A DNA stretch of 64,000 nt from JBBQWZ01 sp038210135 (GTDB lineage: Bacteria; Acidobacteriota; Terriglobia; Bryobacterales; Bryobacteraceae). The stretch's first letter is position 1. Each line of letters starts with the position of its first letter. Shown piece after piece: positions 17,845 to 26,189 of the stretch. The notes below the pieces were generated by a model. It saw only the letters and a list, made by a program, of their open reading frames with translations, ran no database searches and was not told the DNA's origin. Location: contig JBBQWZ010000033.1 of the NCBI GenBank assembly GCA_038210135.1, positions 12,577 through 76,576 on the forward strand. The letters are read 5' to 3'. The translations under genes and the position numbers were made by a program.

Positions 17845-18936
17845 CTAGCCGACTTCGAGCACAACCCAGCCGGGCAGGGAAGCAGGTTGCCCGGCTTCAA
17901 ACACGATCCGCCGCGTCTTCGGGAACGGCAATCCGCTTTGGATCGCGCGCTCGAATACCGAAACCTGTTTGAGAATCTGCCGGTACGATTCGTCGGCCGT
18001 ATTCACGTAAGCCGATTTGCCAAGCAGTCCGCCGCCCCAGCCGATCGAGAGCACGCAGGCGTCGTGCGACGACTTGGTCTTTTCGATCAAGGCTTGCAGA
18101 TTCGCTTCCATCTGTTTCAACCCCGCCGTCTCGGCATAATGCAGATGTTTGTCGAGAATCTGCGCTGCGTATTGATTGCTTGCGCGGAACAACGACCGCC
18201 TGGCGTCGGCGTTGGTCTCTTTCCACGAACCATCGAAGGCGGTCCCCGGAGTCGCCATCTCGACGAACGTCGGAGTCGCCTCCTCGGCGCGCGCCACTGT
18301 TCCGCGCGGAGCCGTCTTCCACGCCAATTCCAATTTCGTGCCGCGCGCCGCGAGCGTGGATGTCCGCAGCATATAGACCTTCATCGCGGAATACGGAACG
18401 ACACCCGAATCCGCTGTCGCCACCGCGCGCATTTTATTTGTGCCCGAGCCGCCGAGTAACTGATCCTCAACGCGCTCCGAGACACGCCACGGAATCCGCT
18501 CGCCTTCAAGACGTTTCGCCAACTCGCGCATCGCGCCTTCACTGAACCGCGCAGACACCGCGCCGGTGCGCAGCGCGCCCTTGATAGCGGAACCGGGCAA
18601 GTATGCTCCGCCGGTGTTTGCGGCGAACGTCGGAATGAACAAATTCTCCGGACGCGCCTTCTCGAATTGCGCCATCATCGAAGCGTGCTCGAGCGGAATC
18701 CGCCGGCCGGCGAAGTTCTGCGCGAAGCCGCCCCACGAAGCGAAATCCAGCTTGTCGGCTTTCTTGAGCTGCGCGAGATAGCCGTCCAACCGGCTCTGAT
18801 TGCGCGCCAGCAATTTGAAAATGCGCCGCTGATCGAGCACGTTGATGTGCTCGCGCCAAACCATGTAGTCGATCGGCGAAAGCCTTTGACCGTCGCCCAC
18901 CAGTGTCGGCGAAAGGCACGTTACGCGATATTTCAT
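17845..18936 (-). CDS. csm5: Type III-A CRISPR RAMP protein Csm5
   Basis: A 363-residue RAMP-superfamily protein, last gene of the csm operon. It opens with MKYRVTCLSPTLVGDG and contains YLPGSAIKGALRTGAVSARF, the family's conserved loop (PGSSIKGALR), and LLGGSGTNKMRAVATADSG. Csm5 caps the crRNA 3' end of the Csm complex. Its start overlaps the csm4 stop by four bases (ATGA), so it is translationally coupled. No gene for crRNA processing (cas6) follows; the operon ends here, converging on the aminotransferase gene 47 bases away. Confidence 0.92.
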   Translation of the reverse strand: MKYRVTCLSPTLVGDGQRLSPIDYMVWREHINVLDQRRIFKLLARNQSRLDGYLAQLKKADKLDFASWGGFAQNFAGRRIPLEHASMMAQFEKARPENLFIPTFAANTGGAYLPGSAIKGALRTGAVSARFSEGAMRELAKRLEGERIPWRVSERVEDQLLGGSGTNKMRAVATADSGVVPYSAMKVYMLRTSTLAARGTKLELAWKTAPRGTVARAEEATPTFVEMATPGTAFDGSWKETNADARRSLFRASNQYAAQILDKHLHYAETAGLKQMEANLQALIEKTKSSHDACVLSIGWGGGLLGKSAYVNTADESYRQILKQVSVFERAIQSGLPFPKTRRIVFEAGQPASLPGWVVLEVG

Positions 18937-19925
18937 GCGGTCCCCGCCTTCAGCGGAATCTCAATGCTCAACGCGAATCCGTTGCGGTATACCGGATGCG
19001 CGAAGCCCTCGGGAGCTACGTCCCGCACCGATCCCTTTGGCGTCGCCGGTCCGACCAATACCGAACCTTCAGACACCATCCGCGTCGCCGATTTCTCGGC
19101 GCCCGTTGTCGCGACTCGGCCGCTGCGGGTGGTCACCGAATAGCTTCCGCGCTGCCAATCAATGGAGTCTTCTCCGGAAGGATGAAACAACGACAACAAC
19201 CAGTGCCCTTTGTCGCCAGCCGCGGATTCAGGCAGCTTCAAAACCAAACCCGGCAATTCGCCTTCGACAATTTCCGGAGCGGCGCTGCGGCCCCAGCCGC
19301 GCGAACGTTCTCCGCCGACGCCATGATCCGCCAGGAAGTGAAGCGCGCTTTTTACTACCGGCTTCCACTTCTCTTCGGCATTTTCATTGGCGAATTCGAC
19401 GACCAGCCAAAGGCCGGCTTCGGGCGCGAATTCGAGGCATGCCGTCTTGTGGGTCTCAATGCCAACGCCTGCGCGATCCACCGCCGCATTCGACCGGATG
19501 CGGATGCGGAACGGACCTTGCGCATTTTGCGGAAGCAGACATTCGCTCGCGCCGTCTACTTGCAGGGCGTCTTCGTTCAAAGGCTTTTCCGCCAGCAGTG
19601 ATTCAATCACGGAAACCGGAACGAACTTCGCGCCCGCGTAGCGAACCTTCGCTGAAGGAGCAGGCGGCCAAAGGTTCCGCGGCGGAGTCACCAGCAACGT
19701 GTTGCCGATGAATGGAAAGCAGGAGCTGAAACGGACCGCGGGTTCGCCCGACGCCGTCGCTGCAAGCCAATCTTCCAGGCCGCCCAGCATCGCGATGGCG
19801 CTCGTGACGGCAGAGTACACCGCATCGCTGTGGAGAACCGTCTCCACGCGTTCGCGGTCGCCGGAATCAGGACCGATCCGCCACGGCGCGTTGGGCCGCA
19901 GACGAACGAGTAGGCCGCGCGCCAT
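18933..19925 (-). CDS. csm4: Type III-A CRISPR RAMP protein Csm4
   Basis: A 330-residue Csm4-type RAMP, which binds the crRNA 5' handle and contacts Csm1. RLRPNAPWRIG at the N-terminus, HSDAVYSAVTSAIAMLG (the second conserved helix), CFPFIGNTLLVTPPRN, and the glycine-rich GVGGERSRGWGRS near residue 220 are typical. It lies three bases after csm3 and overlaps csm5 by four bases. Length is normal, with no visible frame problems. Confidence 0.92.
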   Translation of the reverse strand: MARGLLVRLRPNAPWRIGPDSGDRERVETVLHSDAVYSAVTSAIAMLGGLEDWLAATASGEPAVRFSSCFPFIGNTLLVTPPRNLWPPAPSAKVRYAGAKFVPVSVIESLLAEKPLNEDALQVDGASECLLPQNAQGPFRIRIRSNAAVDRAGVGIETHKTACLEFAPEAGLWLVVEFANENAEEKWKPVVKSALHFLADHGVGGERSRGWGRSAAPEIVEGELPGLVLKLPESAAGDKGHWLLSLFHPSGEDSIDWQRGSYSVTTRSGRVATTGAEKSATRMVSEGSVLVGPATPKGSVRDVAPEGFAHPVYRNGFALSIEIPLKAGTA

Positions 19926-19928
19926 GTC

Positions 19929-20762
19929 TTATTTCGCCAATTTCTCCGCGAAGCCTTCGCCTGCGAGAGCGAGCAGCGCGGCCGTGTCCGCGGCGGACGC
20001 GAGCGTGTGCTCCTCGCCGCCAGTCGAATAGAATGCGCGATTGCGCCACGCCAGCTTGAGGTTCGCGAACTTCACGCGTCCGCTACCGCGCGATCCGCCG
20101 CCGCCGAGGCTGTCGTCTTCGAGTAGCCGCATGCCTTCGAACACGCGAGCGACCAGCGCCATATCCTCGTCGCAAAGGATGTCCACAATCATGCGGAACT
20201 TGAAGCGTGCGCCCGCTGGAACGCGTTCGAGCGTCCGCGGATTGGCCTGTGACGTAATGCGATCCACCGCATTTTCACTCTTCACTTCGGTCAATTCGTC
20301 GTCGAGATTCTCACGCATCTGCGCTGTGATGCTGTCCGCATCGAGCGGTGCGTCGAACACAGTCAGGCGCGCTGGAGTGGCCGCGGCCGTCTCGCCGCCC
20401 TCGCCTTGCACGCGATCCACGCGTCCGGAATTGCGCCCGAACAGCAGGCAGACTTCGTCGTCCGGACGGCTGCTCTGGTGGATTCGGACTTCCTGGCCCT
20501 TGCGCTTGGAGATGTAGACCAGCTCCGAGGGAACTGTCAGGCCGTGCGCCTGCTCGAGCAGCGAACGCATACGACCGCGCAGCGAACTGCCCGGTACGTA
20601 CGGAAGGCCGTACGCATCTTTGACGACCGGATTATCCGCGCCGCCGATTTCGAGCGAGCCTTTGCCTGCGCCGATGTGCAGGCCTGTCTCGCAGTGCAGC
20701 TCTCCATCGAGAAGCAGCTTGCCGATCAACTTCAATTCCGTTTGCGCCGTGTGCGAACTCAT
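19929..20762 (-). CDS. csm3: Type III-A CRISPR RAMP protein Csm3 (target-RNA-cleaving backbone subunit)
   Basis: A 277-residue RAMP forming the helical backbone of the Csm complex and cleaving target RNA at 6-nt steps. GLHIGAGKGSLEIGGADNPVVKD contains the expected catalytic aspartate (D43), followed by GLPYVPGSSLRGRMRSLLE. A late GGGGSRGSGRVKF loop is also conserved. By these residues the RNA-cutting activity should be intact. The 64-base gap to csm2 is the largest in the operon and holds no recognised element. Confidence 0.95.
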   Translation of the reverse strand: MSSHTAQTELKLIGKLLLDGELHCETGLHIGAGKGSLEIGGADNPVVKDAYGLPYVPGSSLRGRMRSLLEQAHGLTVPSELVYISKRKGQEVRIHQSSRPDDEVCLLFGRNSGRVDRVQGEGGETAAATPARLTVFDAPLDADSITAQMRENLDDELTEVKSENAVDRITSQANPRTLERVPAGARFKFRMIVDILCDEDMALVARVFEGMRLLEDDSLGGGGSRGSGRVKFANLKLAWRNRAFYSTGGEEHTLASAADTAALLALAGEGFAEKLAK

Positions 20763-20826
20763 TCGATGTCCCTCAAGGCAGCATAATGCCGCCAGCCGCG
20801 GCTTGGCGCCGCGCCTTCAATTTCAG

Positions 20827-21639
20827 TTATTCGTTATAAGCGACGATCGCTTCGAACAAATCGCGGAAGCGCTCATAGCCCTTCGCGTCGTTCTTGCGCG
20901 TCACTTGCAGCAGCAGTTTCTCGAGTGCATCCAGGCTCCGCAGCGAATGCCGCGCGATGGTGTAGGCAAGGCGCGCGCGCAGCATCACGAACTCGTGCTG
21001 CTTCTCGCTATCCGCCGCCCGCACCGCCCGCCGCACCGCGTTATACAGACGGCGCAACTGGCTCTTCGTGCCGGAATCCATGTCGCGCATGCGAGAAACA
21101 ATCACGTGCGCCTGGTTGTCGAGGTACAAGCTGTCCGCGATCAATTTCTCGAGCTCGATATCCGGCTGGAAATCCGGACGCGCCCCGAAGCCTCCGCTTC
21201 GCGGACCGCCCCGATCGCCACCTGGACCGCCATCTCTGCGTGGAGGACGCGCGTCGCGCCCACCCTGCGGAGGACCTCCGCCCGCCGGCCGCGGACCGCG
21301 CTCCGGCTTCGCGCCCTCGCGAGGTGGACCACCGGCCTGCGGCTTCGCGCCGCCTTCCGGTCTCGGACCTCGTTCGGGCCGAGGACCACGATCCGGCCGC
21401 GGACCGCGCTCAGGCCGTGGCCCTTGCTCAGTCTTTGGCGTCTCGGTCGCGGGCGTCTCGGTCGCGACATCGCCGCCCGCTACTGGAGCTGATTCCTGCG
21501 CTGCCGAAGCTTCCGTCTTCTCCGCTACCGGTGCGGCTTCCGCGTCAACCCCCGGAGCAGGCTCCGTGCGTCCGCCCGTAGCCGCCTGCAGCTTCGATGC
21601 GAAGCTCCCGTCCTGCATATCTTGATGCTCGTCTGCCAT
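20827..21639 (-). CDS. csm2: Csm2 with a long Pro/Gly/Arg-rich N-terminal extension
   Basis: Position in the operon and the C-terminal about 113 residues identify Csm2: KSQLRRLYNAVRR, LRARLAYTIARH and YERFRDLFEAIVAYNE are the usual helices of this small subunit that lines target RNA. Typical Csm2 is about 120-150 residues, but this one has 270. Residues 1-157 are a low-complexity tail: first Ala/Glu/Pro/Thr-rich (about 1-72), then repeats of the form GPRPERGPRPDRGPRPER (about 73-97), then a Gly/Pro/Arg-rich part to about 155. The tail looks intrinsically disordered and very basic near the domain. Base composition there is extremely GC-rich, but the frame is unbroken and in phase with the helical domain. 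Confidence 0.85.
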   Translation of the reverse strand: MADEHQDMQDGSFASKLQAATGGRTEPAPGVDAEAAPVAEKTEASAAQESAPVAGGDVATETPATETPKTEQGPRPERGPRPDRGPRPERGPRPEGGAKPQAGGPPREGAKPERGPRPAGGGPPQGGRDARPPRRDGGPGGDRGGPRSGGFGARPDFQPDIELEKLIADSLYLDNQAHVIVSRMRDMDSGTKSQLRRLYNAVRRAVRAADSEKQHEFVMLRARLAYTIARHSLRSLDALEKLLLQVTRKNDAKGYERFRDLFEAIVAYNE

Positions 21640-21645
21640 TCGGAA

Positions 21646-23076
21646 TTAAACCTCTGTGGACAACCTCGCCCATTCTAGCGCCACGCGCCCGCTGGGCCGC
21701 AACTTCAAATACCCGCCGCTTCGGCCGATCAAATCCGCAATCAACGCCGTCCGCGCCTTCTGGAATTCGCGCTCACGCGATTCCCGAACCGGCGATAGAA
21801 CTCGCTGGATGCGCCGATGATACCGCCACGGCCTCTCTCCAACCTTACGCGCCTGCCTGCGCGACATGCGCGCCTGCGACTCGCGATAGATGGAGCACAA
21901 ATCCCGTAACGACGACGGCGGGCAGCCCCATTCCGTCACCATCTTGGTCAAAGAATCTCTTAACGAAGACGCATCGCCATACTGCTTCCATTCGAGCGTG
22001 CGCCCCAGGAGCCAGACGCAGTCTTTGTCTTCGGACTTCGCGAATTCCAGCCGCCGGCCGGCCTCTTCGTAAACATCGGAGAGGTGGGCATCCGGTGAAT
22101 CCGCCAGTGCCAACGCCATGGTGAGCGTCTTACCTTCGGCGCCTGGAAATTCGGCCAGGTTGGCTTCCGCGAACCGTACGAACAACCGCCGCAATTCCGC
22201 CGCCAGCAGGATCAGAGAATCCCACGCGCCGAATACCGCGAAGTCGTCGCCGCCCGAATACAGCACCGTCACCTTGCGCCAGAATTCCGGCTGCGAACAC
22301 TGCACTTCGAGTTCGCCGGCGAAGAATTGCTTGTACATCACCGAGAGCCGGATATGCTCTTCGATGCTGGTCGCGCGCCGTAAACGGATGCCGAAATTAT
22401 CGACGTCACCGCGCAAAACGCCCCATGTCGCCTGGCCCGTAGCCCGCGAGCCCAACTCCGCCGGAGTCGCCGCCCGCTGTACGTCATCGGTCGGAGCTGT
22501 ATGCCGCGCCATAGGCAAAGCGTCCACGCTGCCGGACAACGCCCAGGAATGCTTCGCGTTTTCCGTCACGACTTGGCCGGGAGAGTCCGGGGACCAGCCT
22601 GCTGAATTCGCAGCCTGCAATTCCTTGAACGCCGCATCGGCCGGAGCTTCGGGCGCCGGAGCGCTGGCGAAAAATGCCGCGTCCACGCCACGTTCGATGC
22701 TGCGCGACCGCTGTACCTTGTCGCCCAGGCGCTTGCGCACGTCCGACCAGTCGCCCAGATTTTCCGTGACTGCCCAAACCAGATGTAGTGTCTGCCCGCT
22801 AATCCGCAGTATCTCTTCGGATGCATTTTGAAGAAAAACTTCCGCCCCGTCGCGCGATTCTTCCGGCAAGACGACCAGGAATTGACCGCCGCCGCTCGAT
22901 CCTAATAGGATCTGCGCGAGGCCCAATTCAGCCAACAAAGCGCGAGGAAGCGTCTCTGACAGCAGGCTCAAATATTGAGCGCGGCCGAGAAATGCATCAT
23001 CCGCATCCGCGCCCGGTGCGCGCAGGAAGTCGGCGACGCCGAGCAATTTGCCTTGGAGGAAGATCTGGATGGACAT
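21646..23076 (-). CDS. csm1: Csm1/Cas10 lacking the HD domain, GGDD cyclase motif intact
   Basis: A 476-residue Cas10 of the Csm1 branch. It starts directly at the first Palm domain (QIFLQGKLLGVADFLRA, GRAQYLSLLSE, then SGGGQFLVVLPEE at about 61-73). The second Palm domain has GVLRGDVDNFG (219-229) and VLYSGGDDFAVFG (271-283), so both metal-binding motifs for cyclic oligoadenylate synthesis are present. The roughly 250-residue N-terminal HD nuclease domain of full Csm1 proteins is absent, and no CxxC pairs occur, so the zinc ribbon is missing too. Expected role: target-RNA-triggered cOA signalling without ssDNA cutting. The 129 bases upstream contain no remnant of an HD domain that I can recognise. 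Confidence 0.93.
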   Translation of the reverse strand: MSIQIFLQGKLLGVADFLRAPGADADDAFLGRAQYLSLLSETLPRALLAELGLAQILLGSSGGGQFLVVLPEESRDGAEVFLQNASEEILRISGQTLHLVWAVTENLGDWSDVRKRLGDKVQRSRSIERGVDAAFFASAPAPEAPADAAFKELQAANSAGWSPDSPGQVVTENAKHSWALSGSVDALPMARHTAPTDDVQRAATPAELGSRATGQATWGVLRGDVDNFGIRLRRATSIEEHIRLSVMYKQFFAGELEVQCSQPEFWRKVTVLYSGGDDFAVFGAWDSLILLAAELRRLFVRFAEANLAEFPGAEGKTLTMALALADSPDAHLSDVYEEAGRRLEFAKSEDKDCVWLLGRTLEWKQYGDASSLRDSLTKMVTEWGCPPSSLRDLCSIYRESQARMSRRQARKVGERPWRYHRRIQRVLSPVRESREREFQKARTALIADLIGRSGGYLKLRPSGRVALEWARLSTEV

Positions 23077-23205
23077 CGACAGAGACTTGGTATCGGCCTG
23101 GGATTAGCGATCGCGAACTTACCAAAATACCACGCCCAGCAAGAAAAATTCGCGCGGTCCGTCCGGGGCGCGTCCGTGAGGTCGTGCTTACCAACTAAAT
23201 TTGCC

Positions 23206-23805
23206 TTACAGCAGCCACTCCGCGATGCGCCGATGCGCGTCCGCCACGCCGCGAACCAGGTGCGCGCTCGCCAATCCCAGCACCGCCCCGGCGCAGGAAA
23301 CCATGAGCGCTTCCTGCCACTCCCGCACATAATCCATGCCCACCCAAATGGGCACTACCGTGTACATCATCGGAGCGAAAAGCATCAAAATGCTCGCCAG
23401 CATCAGCAGGACCGCCGAGAGTCCCGCAATCGAAATCGGCAGGCGGATCGCGAAATAGAGGACGCGTTTCCAGGCGGCGGGATCCAGCAGTACGCCCTTC
23501 AAGCCGGGTCCGGGAGCCGCTTCCCGACGGAAGACTCCGCCAGCCAATTCCGTCAACAGGAAACGGTCCAGGCGCGCGTACATCCTGACCGCATAGAGTC
23601 CAATCGCCAGGATGCCCAATCCGACGACGATCACGGAGAGTCCCGCTCCGACCGACAGCAGCACTGTCATCGACACGAAACAAAACACGCTGAACGGAAA
23701 TCCTAGAAAAAGCAGCAGAACTTGCTTATAAGTACCCGGCTCCGCCAGGACGCCAAATACTTTATCTACCGTATTTTCCGATTGGATGGTTTGTGCGGCG
23801 GCCAT
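23206..23805 (-). CDS. Four-helix membrane protein resembling a histidine-kinase sensor domain
   Basis: A 199-residue protein with two hydrophobic hairpins: VLLLFLGFPFSVFCFVSM...GLSVIVVGLGILAIGL, and VLYFAIRLPISIAGLSAVLLMLASILMLF. LLDPAAWKRVLYF before the second hairpin resembles the repeated layout of the PF13796-type putative sensor domain. No kinase, HTH or enzymatic domain is attached. It is 129 bases upstream of csm1 on the same strand, so co-transcription with the CRISPR operon is possible but unproven. The start MAAAQTIQSEN is chosen over a longer frame because the upstream residues are not membrane-protein-like. Confidence 0.6.
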   Translation of the reverse strand: MAAAQTIQSENTVDKVFGVLAEPGTYKQVLLLFLGFPFSVFCFVSMTVLLSVGAGLSVIVVGLGILAIGLYAVRMYARLDRFLLTELAGGVFRREAAPGPGLKGVLLDPAAWKRVLYFAIRLPISIAGLSAVLLMLASILMLFAPMMYTVVPIWVGMDYVREWQEALMVSCAGAVLGLASAHLVRGVADAHRRIAEWLL

Positions 23806-24060
23806 GTTGCAGTAGGATACGACTGAGTGCGCAAAAACGTTCCTGGCGAATGCTCCATCGCGTTCCAACAAGGTCTCTGCAGCGGTCCATCCCATTCGGA
23901 TTGGTGCCCGCGCAAACTTGTGTTAACCTACAAAATCGCGCCGGTCAAGCGCGATGGATAAGGCTCGCGGGAGTCACCTGTCCCCGAGTTGGACTTTCTT
24001 GGACGCAGTCATTTGGGCGTCCGGGCAGCGATGCTCGGTCGCCCACTTTTTTGCCTCTAA

Positions 24061-24963
24061 ATGACCCTTGTACGCACTATTCGCCGCTCGCTCGACGCCG
24101 TCGAACGGTGGCTCGCCCGGTACGATCCCACAATGGCACCTGAACCCAAGAACCCCCGCGCCCGCTACGAGGAATTTGTCCGCTTCCTCCGCACCCTCGA
24201 CATGCAAGACGACGCGCGGAACTACCTCGAGATCCATATGAACCGTATCGGCGTGACGCTTTCGGCCACGCCGGGTCCCACCGCCACCTCGCGCGTCCTC
24301 GAACTCGGAGCCTATATGCAGATGACGCCCGCCCTCGGCTGCGTCCTCGGCTACAAGGAAGTTCGCGGAGCCTACTTCGGCGAGCCCGGCCGGGTCGATC
24401 ACAAATCAGTCAAAGCCGGTGGTAAGGAAGTGTTCACCTGCGAGGTGGACCACTTCAATTGCGAGAAGCACGTCTTCCCCTATCCCGATAACCACTTCGA
24501 TTGCGTCTTAGCTTGCGAGATCTTCGAGCACATGCTGCTCGATCCCATGCACATGCTGTTCGAAATCCACCGCGTGCTCGCCGATCGCGGAGCCTTGGTC
24601 CTGACCACGCCGAACGTCGCCAGCTATACCGCCGTCGCGCGGACCCTCGAACAAAGCGGCAACCCGCAGCTCTACTCCATGTATCCGTATCCGCACGGAG
24701 AATTCCGCGACACCGAAATTCCCCACGTACGCGAATACACTCCAGACGAATTGAAGCAGGCTCTGGTCGCCGCCGGCTTTGAAATCGAAACCATCTTCAC
24801 CGAGCGAGTCGAGGGCTACAACTCGCACCTGTGGGTTCAACCCCTTCTCGAACGCATGGATTACTCAACCGATCTGCGGGGAGAGCAGATGTACTGCGTG
24901 GCCCGCAAAATCACCGGAGCTCCCCAAACCCGCTACCCGGGCTTCCTCTACGAGGGCTGCTAA
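24061..24963 (+). CDS. Class I SAM-dependent methyltransferase (Methyltransf_11-like)
   Basis: A 300-residue cytoplasmic protein. TSRVLELGAYMQMTPAL is the SAM-binding motif I, FPYPDNHFDCVLACEIFEHM motif II, and FEIHRVLADRGALVLTTPNVASY motif III. The later YPHGEFRDTEIPHVREYTPDELKQALVAAGFEIETI is common in methyltransferases acting on sugars or lipids near polysaccharide loci, but the neighbours give no such context. The substrate is unknown. It is divergent from the membrane protein upstream, and two palindromic repeats follow its stop. Confidence 0.82.
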   Translation: MTLVRTIRRSLDAVERWLARYDPTMAPEPKNPRARYEEFVRFLRTLDMQDDARNYLEIHMNRIGVTLSATPGPTATSRVLELGAYMQMTPALGCVLGYKEVRGAYFGEPGRVDHKSVKAGGKEVFTCEVDHFNCEKHVFPYPDNHFDCVLACEIFEHMLLDPMHMLFEIHRVLADRGALVLTTPNVASYTAVARTLEQSGNPQLYSMYPYPHGEFRDTEIPHVREYTPDELKQALVAAGFEIETIFTERVEGYNSHLWVQPLLERMDYSTDLRGEQMYCVARKITGAPQTRYPGFLYEGC

Positions 24964-24988
24964 GTGGCATAGGCCTCCGGCCTGTGGG
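24964..24988. repeat. Dispersed palindromic repeat, family A
   Basis: Contains GGCATAGGCCTCCGGCCTG, a near-palindromic REP-like element directly after the methyltransferase stop. Other copies lie at 25012, 27533, 27610, 34359, 58299 and 58351. Confidence 0.7.
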
Positions 24989-25011
24989 TCTGTCATAAGG
25001 GAGTCTTCGGG

Positions 25012-25035
25012 AGCATAGGACTTCGGCCAGAGGAC
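25012..25035. repeat. Dispersed palindromic repeat, family A (diverged copy)
   Basis: GCATAGGACTTCGGCCAGAG keeps the frame of the family A element with several substitutions; it lies 24 bases after the first copy. Confidence 0.45.
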
Positions 25036-25086
25036 CAATCTCAGTCCTCGAAATTTCATAGACAAAGTTGGCCTATGATCACAGCT

Positions 25087-25578
25087 ATGACCCGCCTGGT
25101 CTGCGCCCTGCTATTGTTCGCTCCCATGCCTGCCTTCACGTGCACCTGCGCGGTTGCGATGGACGCCCCGCGCAGCCTCCATTCCAGGTCCACCATCTTT
25201 CGCGGAACCGTTATCGATAAGAAGGTGCTGCCGCTTCGCCCTGAAATGAGAGGACGCGGCCGCTACGCGATCACCTTCCGAGTGGATCGCTACTGGCAAG
25301 GGTCTTCGAGCCCCACGCTCGTTCTATATACGGTGGACGACGGAACGGATTGTCTGGGCGGCTCCAGCTATTTGGTCGGCACGAACTATCTGGTTTTCGC
25401 ATCGTCCGAGGAATCTCGCGACGTGTTTTTAGAAGATTATTTTTGGGTCGGCTGGGTCGACATTCTTCCGAAGGGAACGCAGATGTTAGTTCCCGAAACC
25501 TGTGCGCCCGGCGGCGAATCCAGCACGGTCAAAGAACTAATAGAGCAATTGGGCAAAGGCCGCGCGCCCCGGAAATAG
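25087..25578 (+). CDS. Secreted protein with TIMP/NTR-like CxC start (unknown function)
   Basis: A 163-residue exported protein. The signal peptide MTRLVCALLLFAPMPAFT is followed at once by CTCAVAM. A mature N-terminal CxC, then FRGTVIDKK, YAITFRVDRYWQG and a later CLGGSSYLVGTNYLVFAS, is the layout of bacterial proteins with a TIMP/netrin-like OB fold. Two further cysteines (CLGG and ETCAPGGE) could pair with the first two. Function is unknown. An in-frame ATG four codons upstream is an alternative start. Confidence 0.65.
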   Translation: MTRLVCALLLFAPMPAFTCTCAVAMDAPRSLHSRSTIFRGTVIDKKVLPLRPEMRGRGRYAITFRVDRYWQGSSSPTLVLYTVDDGTDCLGGSSYLVGTNYLVFASSEESRDVFLEDYFWVGWVDILPKGTQMLVPETCAPGGESSTVKELIEQLGKGRAPRK

Positions 25579-25847
25579 CGAACTCATCGTCCTTAACTTG
25601 TACTTCGTAACTCGTCAATTCCCCCCATTTCGTAACTCCTACATCCCCGCAATTTCTACCTCGTAATTCCTACTACGAAGATGAACAAAAGCCCAATAAA
25701 CACAGGCATCTGAAGCAATATTCATGGCAAGTATTTAATCCCCCGGAATGGACCCTTTGCGGGTCGAGCCGCGTTTACTACTGTGAGCGAGATGGAAACC
25801 GGAAACAAAAAACGGCAGCGCTCAGAGAGAAAACAGGAGACACGAAA
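25579..25847. other. Intergenic region with three imperfect TTCGTAACTC repeats
   Basis: No gene is seen. TTCGTAACTC occurs at 25604 and 25629, with CTCGTAATTC at 25660. A GACCC/GGGTC hairpin occurs near 25750, and the Shine-Dalgarno of the next gene (CAGGAGACAC) near 25835. Confidence 0.45.
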
Positions 25848-26108
25848 ATGATGCGCGGTATGAATCTGATGTTGACGCTGGCGATGGCCGTTGGAATCGC
25901 GGCCGCCGCCGACTCGAAAGCGACCGTCAAGCCGGCAACTCCGGCCGCGACGCCTGCCGCAACCACTAACGCCAAGCCGGCGGTGAAGAAGCTCCACAAA
26001 GCGAAAGTCACCACGTCCGCGAAACCCGCGACGCCTGCCGTGAAGCACATCGTCAAAAAGCCGGTCGCGAAGACCGCTGTGAAGCCGGTTGCTCCGGCCG
26101 CGAAGTAA
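25848..26108 (+). CDS. Small secreted Ala/Lys/Pro-rich protein, copy 1
   Basis: An 86-residue protein with a signal peptide (MNLMLTLAMAVGIAAAAD) and a mature part made almost only of Ala, Lys, Pro, Thr and Val (PVAKTAVKPVAPAAK at the end). It resembles histone-H1-like tails in composition but is exported by its signal. A strong CAGGAG site precedes it. Copy 2, with an almost identical signal region at the DNA level, follows 81 bases later, so the pair arose by tandem duplication. No named family is recognised. Confidence 0.72.
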   Translation: MMRGMNLMLTLAMAVGIAAAADSKATVKPATPAATPAATTNAKPAVKKLHKAKVTTSAKPATPAVKHIVKKPVAKTAVKPVAPAAK

Positions 26109-26128
26109 TCGAACTACCAAGAGACAAC

Positions 26129-26153
26129 CGGGCCGCTCTCATCGGGCGGCCCA
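26129..26153 (+). terminator. Strong GC hairpin between the two small secreted-protein genes
   Basis: GGGCCGC and GCGGCCC pair around a nine-base loop. No T-run follows, so it may be a weak terminator or an mRNA-stabilising hairpin. Confidence 0.4.
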
Positions 26154-26189
26154 CAAGCCCGAACACGAAATTAATAAGAGGACAAGACA

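Noticed and set aside
21068..21625. Plus-strand Pro/Gly/Arg-rich frame opposite the csm2 tail
   Set aside because: It arises from the repetitive GC-rich codons of the Csm2 extension, and the Csm2 frame is supported by its helical domain and operon position.
23077..23205. Remnant of a Cas10 HD domain between csm1 and the membrane protein gene
   Set aside because: The 129 bases contain no HD-like coding stretch in any minus-strand frame.
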